Shown here: in pieces, positions 21,001-23,314 of the stretch
Numbering within the stretch: the stretch's first letter is position 1
How the letters are laid out: the number at the start of each line of letters is the position of its first letter
Source: a virus
IMG/VR virus record: IMGVR_UViG_3300036832_001182
Coordinates: 1-23,314 of that record
Direction: 5' to 3' (one strand)
DNA length: 23,314 nucleotides
Notes under the pieces: generated by a model
The model's input: the letters and a program-made list of their open reading frames with translations, nothing else
What the model was told of the DNA's origin: nothing
Databases searched by the model: none
Position numbers and translations under genes: made by a program

Positions 21001-23314
21001 CTGGATTGGCCATACCCCTGCTGTATGACGCGTGACTGCCACCGCCTTCGGTGAACTTGCCCTCGTCATCGCGCGGATGTTCACTTTCAACGAAGCCGGC
21101 ATCCTCGGTCTGGTCATAGTCGACGTCCCCGAGCATGTCCTTGATTTCATCACTGTCAAGGTTGTCCACCGTATCAGCGATCGCCTCGGCGAACTTACGC
21201 AGAAGCTCAATGTCCTCGGGATCAAGGTCCTCGTCGCTCTCATCCTTGGACAGCAGCTTGCGCTTGGCAACCATGCCGGCACCGACCAGGGTCTTCAGGG
21301 CGTGTTCGACGATGACGTGCTGGACGACCTCCTGACCGAAGTGTGCCGCCAGGTGGCCGACCGACCCCGTTGGATCGCCGAACGCCACCGAGGCACCGGT
21401 CATCAGGATGCGGGCGCCGACACTGCGCAGCCCTTTCATCTGCGCCGGACTGGGCTTCGATCCACTCGCCAGCGCCTTCAGTCCACCCGCGGCATGTCTG
21501 GCGTGATGGACTTCTTCTTTCATCTTCGTGCGCAGCAGGCCGGGCAGGGACCTCGCCATGGCCCTGACCTGGTGCGACAGCTTGCCGCGGTCTTCAGCGC
21601 TGATCTTACTTATCTGCGAATGGATAGCATGCGCCTCAGAAGCACCAAACTTTTTGACAGCACGTGTGCCATGCCGCATAGCCTTTTTATGCAGGCCCTC
21701 TCCCTTGGAGGAACTGCTGCCGCCACCCCCTGATGTAAACTGCCCGCTCTCGGCGCCGCCATGGACGCGTGGGTGTTCACTTTCGACGAAATCATCTTCG
21801 GTCGAGAATGGGTCGAACCCGAGCATGGCAATGACATCAGGATCAGCTCGCTCGATATCCTCACCATCGTCTTCGTCTGGCGCATCGCCGACATCCGGCA
21901 GCTCGCTGCCTGCTTCGCCCCAGTGCGCATCTGGCAGGTCGTCATCGTCCTGATAGGCGGCGTCCGCGGTCATCTGCGCTGCCTGGCGCCAGCCGGCAAA
22001 CACCACGGGAGAGATATAGGACGACAAGGCAATCGCCGGGGTATTGCCGAGCTTCTGCGATACAATTATCGCTACATGCTTGACGGCACGTTTGTATTCC
22101 TTTGCGTTGGCAGGCTCGGGGGTCTGTCTGACTGCCTCCATCGCGGTGGTGGTGCCGACGTGGGTGCGGAAATCCTTGGTCTTGAACTCACCGAGCGAGT
22201 GCACATGGTTGAGCACAGCCTTTTCGTTCGCTTCGAACAGCTGGCCCTCGTCCCCAGCCTTTGCCTTGCGGCGCAGCAGCATCTGAGCCACATCGGGATC
22301 ATCAACCGGCATCTCAATGGTCTGGCCGTGCTTTTTACCGGGCACGAAGCGCAGCACGACACCGTTCGGTGTCTCGACTACGTGGCGCCCCTCCAGGGTG
22401 GTGGCGCCATAGGACTGCTCATCGGCACCTTTCTCCACGCCGCCAGGCCGCATACCGGTGTGCATGATCAAAGCGGTGGCGTCGGCAGCAGCAGCCGTCG
22501 TCGGGTCCTTGGACCTCTGCGCGGCAGCGTTCTTCGCCCTGATGGCATTGAACTTGCCGGTCAGAGCTTTGACACGCGCGAACTTGGCAGCGGCCTGGGT
22601 GGCGTGGTGCGCCTCCGAGTAGATCGGCTGGCGCCTGCCTTTGGCATCCATGCCTGTGGCCAGCAGGGCAGCATTGGGATCAGGCGAGTAGGTGACGGAT
22701 GTCCAGGCCGGCGGTATCTTCAGCTTCTGGATGTGCTCCGGCAGGTCTTTGCCAGAGGCCGCCGTGCGCTTACCATTGACGGCCGCAGACGCTGCCAGAT
22801 GATGCGCCTTGGATGAACCACTGCCTTCGGTGAACTGACCTTCGTCATCGCGTGGGTGCTCACTCTCGACAAAGCCGGCGTCGTTCACAGCACCAATCCT
22901 GAGCAGATCGGAGTGATGCACGATACCCGAACTGTTGCCCTCGGGACCTTCCATCAGGGTCTGCTTGCCGGAGGGACCAATGCCGCTCTCGATGTCGGGA
23001 TATATCTTCGCCCCTGACTTCAGCCGGTAGGCTGTGGTCTTGCCGTGATACTGCGCGCCCGTGCGCGAGCGCGTGACGAACATAAAGCCCTCGGGTTTAT
23101 AGCCTTCCTTCAGGCCATGATAGACCAGAGGATCGCTGGCCTTGGCCTTGGGATGGGTCGACACCAGGCCCGCCTCATGGCCCTGCTTTGCCCATTCCCG
23201 CGCAGTGGGTGAGCCTTCCGTCCCGGCGAACTTGCCGGCATCGTCCCTTGGATGGTCACCTTCGATGAAGGCAGCGTCGTAGTCATAGACCGTTCTGCCG
23301 TCTATGATCGTGCA
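18011..23314 (-). CDS. Mosaic polyvalent phage protein with topoisomerase IB, NUDIX, kinase-like and ADP-ribosyltransferase domains (5' end outside window)
   Basis: The frame is open to the right edge. A GTG at 23164 could be read as a start, but the 50 codons before it already encode a complete linker copy, so the gene begins outside the window. Residues here are numbered from that GTG. In order: small unknown domain (about 1-95); type IB topoisomerase (125-398); unknown helical domain (486-690); NUDIX hydrolase (760-890); kinase-like domain (912-1135); tandem helical repeats (1195-1490); Pro/Ala linker; R-S-E ADP-ribosyltransferase (1515-1717). Linkers with core 'F-[VI]-E-x-[ED]-H-P-R' separate most of these. 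Such 'polyvalent' proteins are known in phages and are thought to be packaged and injected. The upstream part may hold a portal- or MuF-type head protein. Cleavage into separate enzymes by a prohead protease is possible but not shown. Confidence 0.9.
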   Translation of the reverse strand, partial: CTIIDGRTVYDYDAAFIEGDHPRDDAGKFAGTEGSPTAREWAKQGHEAGLVSTHPKAKASDPLVYHGLKEGYKPEGFMFVTRSRTGAQYHGKTTAYRLKSGAKIYPDIESGIGPSGKQTLMEGPEGNSSGIVHHSDLLRIGAVNDAGFVESEHPRDDEGQFTEGSGSSKAHHLAASAAVNGKRTAASGKDLPEHIQKLKIPPAWTSVTYSPDPNAALLATGMDAKGRRQPIYSEAHHATQAAAKFARVKALTGKFNAIRAKNAAAQRSKDPTTAAAADATALIMHTGMRPGGVEKGADEQSYGATTLEGRHVVETPNGVVLRFVPGKKHGQTIEMPVDDPDVAQMLLRRKAKAGDEGQLFEANEKAVLNHVHSLGEFKTKDFRTHVGTTTAMEAVRQTPEPANAKEYKRAVKHVAIIVSQKLGNTPAIALSSYISPVVFAGWRQAAQMTADAAYQDDDDLPDAHWGEAGSELPDVGDAPDEDDGEDIERADPDVIAMLGFDPFSTEDDFVESEHPRVHGGAESGQFTSGGGGSSSSKGEGLHKKAMRHGTRAVKKFGASEAHAIHSQISKISAEDRGKLSHQVRAMARSLPGLLRTKMKEEVHHARHAAGGLKALASGSKPSPAQMKGLRSVGARILMTGASVAFGDPTGSVGHLAAHFGQEVVQHVIVEHALKTLVGAGMVAKRKLLSKDESDEDLDPEDIELLRKFAEAIADTVDNLDSDEIKDMLGDVDYDQTEDAGFVESEHPRDDEGKFTEGGGSHASYSRGMANPAPLHGVAFKKWEAAPTNAKGWEAHASKGPKITAPPVPPLKHGKTQSSGVIIREPNGHVWLMHPTNQYGGYEATFPKGGQDPNLSLRANAIKEAHEETGLQVELTGYAADVNREYTQTRYYYGRRIGGTPTDHGREAEKVSLVPPDKLKEILNHPIDHEMVDKLILKSAPKTELKETPKAALKTTVPAGKPIPDVSNWKKVGKQLGSNPGAQMEDETGTKHYVKFSKSEAHARNEILAAKLYEAAGSPVISSQLVKTPEGKLGTATKWAHDVKLIDRHNKAQVAEAQQHFATHAWLANWDAAGLEYDNQGVIGGKMTTLDPGGSLIFRAQGTLKGNAFGNQVGEWESMRSPSNQQAHRIFGSASTEALAASAAKVSSVPNDTIRALVMEHGPGTEQQKKELAEKLIARKRDIAKRAGVTVVDRVMHFFSRWSKDDFVEAEHPRVPSGSASGGQFTSGGGGGGGASSPLPPSTLHYASSIPTPVAKSVQGHWPTKVLVQEVKHALESGTGFDEIKQKIKNYHDKYVDGSFKSYAKKLLSHVQSAEGGAAIAKPVPKPSAPASPPPTLMPSAGLPPPPKISLSPLGQGKTELINAVATASSMTYEEKVAQINKVISTNSIITKYKLEVLQKLKDDPSLSAAPVPDDMKPDFAHFMQAKVYGLATEEGKTPAEKAQAISEYLGQNQLAPEADQQFAHKWMQHLAAQQPAPPKIPDPYPGSAGQEQVHKIATNPALSPTDKINAINLILQNSSVTGPKTQEYAAQVKQIIQPTPAAAPAQAPAPKPAPAPKPVSNKIESANHKVLARGTTLRQVALSMPNAHDAQAVKATITMDRNWWKKNTTAEQRTAVKSYKGGSGSINGYLRDKTGHYSPLAKEYADLIDDLYEHDDAVVKQDVLVRRGENVKQAVIDGWIADLQAGKYVRPQRSGHTSCSMAAHPAMHGNVTYEIVVRKGHRALGFWANDSSFDTENELNLRHGTVWDIYEIEKKPNGEYVVRGVTM
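18014..18622 (-). other. ADP-ribosyltransferase domain (R-S-E class)
   Basis: The C-terminal 200 residues carry the R-S-E signature. Arg1616 or Arg1617 lies in 'DVLVRRGEN', a Ser motif lies in 'SGHTSCSMAAHP' (1644-1655), and the 'E-x-E' pair Glu1686/Glu1688 lies in 'FDTENELNLRHGTVW'. The preceding helix 'QRTAVKSYKGGSGSINGYLR' is also typical. E-x-E enzymes usually modify arginine. All catalytic positions are present, so an active NAD+-using host-protein modifier is plausible. Confidence 0.85.
18695..19582 (-). other. Tandem helical repeats with Pro-rich spacers
   Basis: Residues about 1195-1490 hold roughly four diverged units of 50-60 residues. The clearest shared part is 'T-x-x-E-K-[VA]-x-x-I-N' (TYEEKVAQINKVISTNS, TPAEKAQAISEYLGQNQ, SPTDKINAINLILQNSS). 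Each unit is followed by a second helix rich in Lys and Gln. Pro-rich segments separate the units. They look like a flexible helical arm between the kinase-like and ADP-ribosyltransferase domains. Confidence 0.6.
19760..20431 (-). other. Kinase-like domain (HipA/PI-kinase-like fold, tentative)
   Basis: Residues about 912-1135. 'GKQLGSNPGAQMED' resembles a nucleotide-binding loop, 'HYVKF' supplies Lys944, and 'ARNEILAAKLYEAAG' supplies Glu955 on a helix. 'NWDAAGLEYDN' (Asp1020, Asp1027, Asn1028) resembles a catalytic loop, and 'TLDPGGSL' (Asp1040) resembles the metal-binding D-x-G. The order and spacing match atypical kinases such as HipA and PI3/4-kinases. Substrate unknown. Confidence 0.65.
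20495..20887 (-). other. NUDIX hydrolase domain
   Basis: The NUDIX box lies at residues 798-820: 'FPKGGQDPNLSLRANAI' followed by 'KEAHEETGLQV'. The core 'K-E-A-x-E-E-x-G-L' matches R-E-U-x-E-E-x-G-U with Lys for Arg. The earlier conserved Glu of the box is Leu. 'SSGVIIREPNGHVWLMHP' forms the preceding strands. The metal-binding Glu residues are kept, so hydrolysis of a nucleoside-diphosphate derivative is likely. Confidence 0.85.
21095..21709 (-). other. Unknown helical domain of the polyprotein
   Basis: Residues about 486-690 are predicted to be helical: a basic N-terminal half (KKAMRHGTRAVKKFGASEAH; MKEEVHHARHAAGGLKALAS), a hydrophobic Gly-rich middle (ARILMTGASVAFGDPTGSVG; HVIVEHALKTLVGAGMVAK) and an acidic helix (DPEDIELLRKFAEAIADTV). 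I recognise no enzyme motif. The middle could interact with membranes. Confidence 0.6.
21965..22792 (-). other. Type IB DNA topoisomerase domain
   Basis: Residues about 125-400. The opening 'KIPPAWTSVTYSPDPNAAL' and 'GMDAKGRRQPIYSEAH' match bacterial and poxvirus-like enzymes. The catalytic set is visible: Arg239 in 'HTGMRPGG', 'YGATTLEGRHV', Lys277 or Lys278 in 'FVPGKKHG', Arg333 in 'FKTKDFRTHVGTTTA', Asn374 in 'KLGNTPAIA' (His in vaccinia) and Tyr383 in 'SSYISPVV'. It should relax supercoils through a 3'-phosphotyrosine intermediate. Confidence 0.92.

Larger units (their letters stand above)
19607..23269 (-). repeat. Five copies of an 'E-H-P-R...G-x-F-T' inter-domain linker
   Basis: Copies start near 23269 (FIEGDHPRDDAGKF), 22873 (FVESEHPRDDEGQFTEGSGS), 21790 (FVESEHPR...SGQFTSGGGG), 21094 (FVESEHPRDDEGKFTEGGGS) and 19699 (FVEAEHPR...GGQFTSGGGG). 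Each follows an acidic stretch ending in D-D or D-A-[GA] and runs into a Gly/Ser-rich hinge. The copies mark the domain borders of the polyprotein. Similar short motifs are known at the ends of phage head proteins; their role is unknown. Confidence 0.92.

Noticed and set aside
21761-22816. Plus-strand open frame (351 codons) opposite the topoisomerase domain
   Set aside because: It lies opposite the conserved TopIB coding sequence and shows no domain or ribosome-binding context.
23162-23164. GTG at 23164 as the start of the polyprotein
   Set aside because: The frame is open for 50 more codons upstream and includes a complete linker copy, so translation must begin outside the window.

Overview
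The window is a stretch of a tailed double-stranded DNA bacteriophage or prophage, covering part of its virion-structure region. Every gene I can support lies on the minus strand, so transcription runs from high to low coordinates. Genes are packed tightly: six junctions share a one-base TGATG stop/start overlap and one shares a four-base ATGA overlap. I see no terminase, portal, tail-tube, replication, integration or repressor gene, no RNA gene, no insertion sequence and no CRISPR array. The DNA is GC-rich. Gene content would fit a phage of a proteobacterium, perhaps an alphaproteobacterium, but the sequence does not prove a host.

Region by region, in transcription order. (1) 23314-18011: the 3' part of a very large gene, open at the right edge (1767 residues visible). 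It encodes a mosaic polyprotein in which globular domains are separated by copies of a short linker with the core 'F-[VI]-E-x-[ED]-H-P-R ... G-[KQ]-F'. The order is: small unknown domain, type IB DNA topoisomerase, unknown helical domain, NUDIX hydrolase, kinase-like domain, tandem helical repeats, ADP-ribosyltransferase. This looks like a 'polyvalent' phage protein that could be packaged and injected with the DNA, and it is the most interesting object here. (2) 18011-15340: capsid module, with a small acidic protein, a scaffold-like acidic protein, a cement/decoration-like protein and a DUF2184-type major capsid protein. (3) 15339-15152: a non-coding gap with four inverted repeats. (4) 15151-14071: a 66-residue Acb2/Tad1-hairpin-like protein (possible anti-CBASS factor), a small phage-associated protein, and a DUF4054 head-tail adaptor. 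(5) 14071-3618: two tail-fibre genes. One is a 2684-residue giant with a collagen-like stretch, about ten 'GGTLTG' hinges and a C-terminal S74 intramolecular chaperone. The other is 799 residues and also ends in an S74 domain. (6) 3614-595: a small unknown protein, a tail-completion (HK97 gp10-like) protein, a tiny membrane protein, a proline-rich repeat protein, a BPSL0067-type Cys-His peptidase, a holin-like membrane protein, and a connector-like protein with a Trp-Asp heptad tail. (7) 595-1: the start of a third fibre gene, related to the giant one and cut by the left edge.

Together the genes build the capsid (scaffold, cement, major capsid protein), join head to tail (DUF4054, gp10-like and possibly the 173-residue protein), recognise the host surface (three fibres), probably breach the wall (peptidase and membrane protein), and carry effector-like activities against the host (Acb2-like protein and the polyprotein enzymes).
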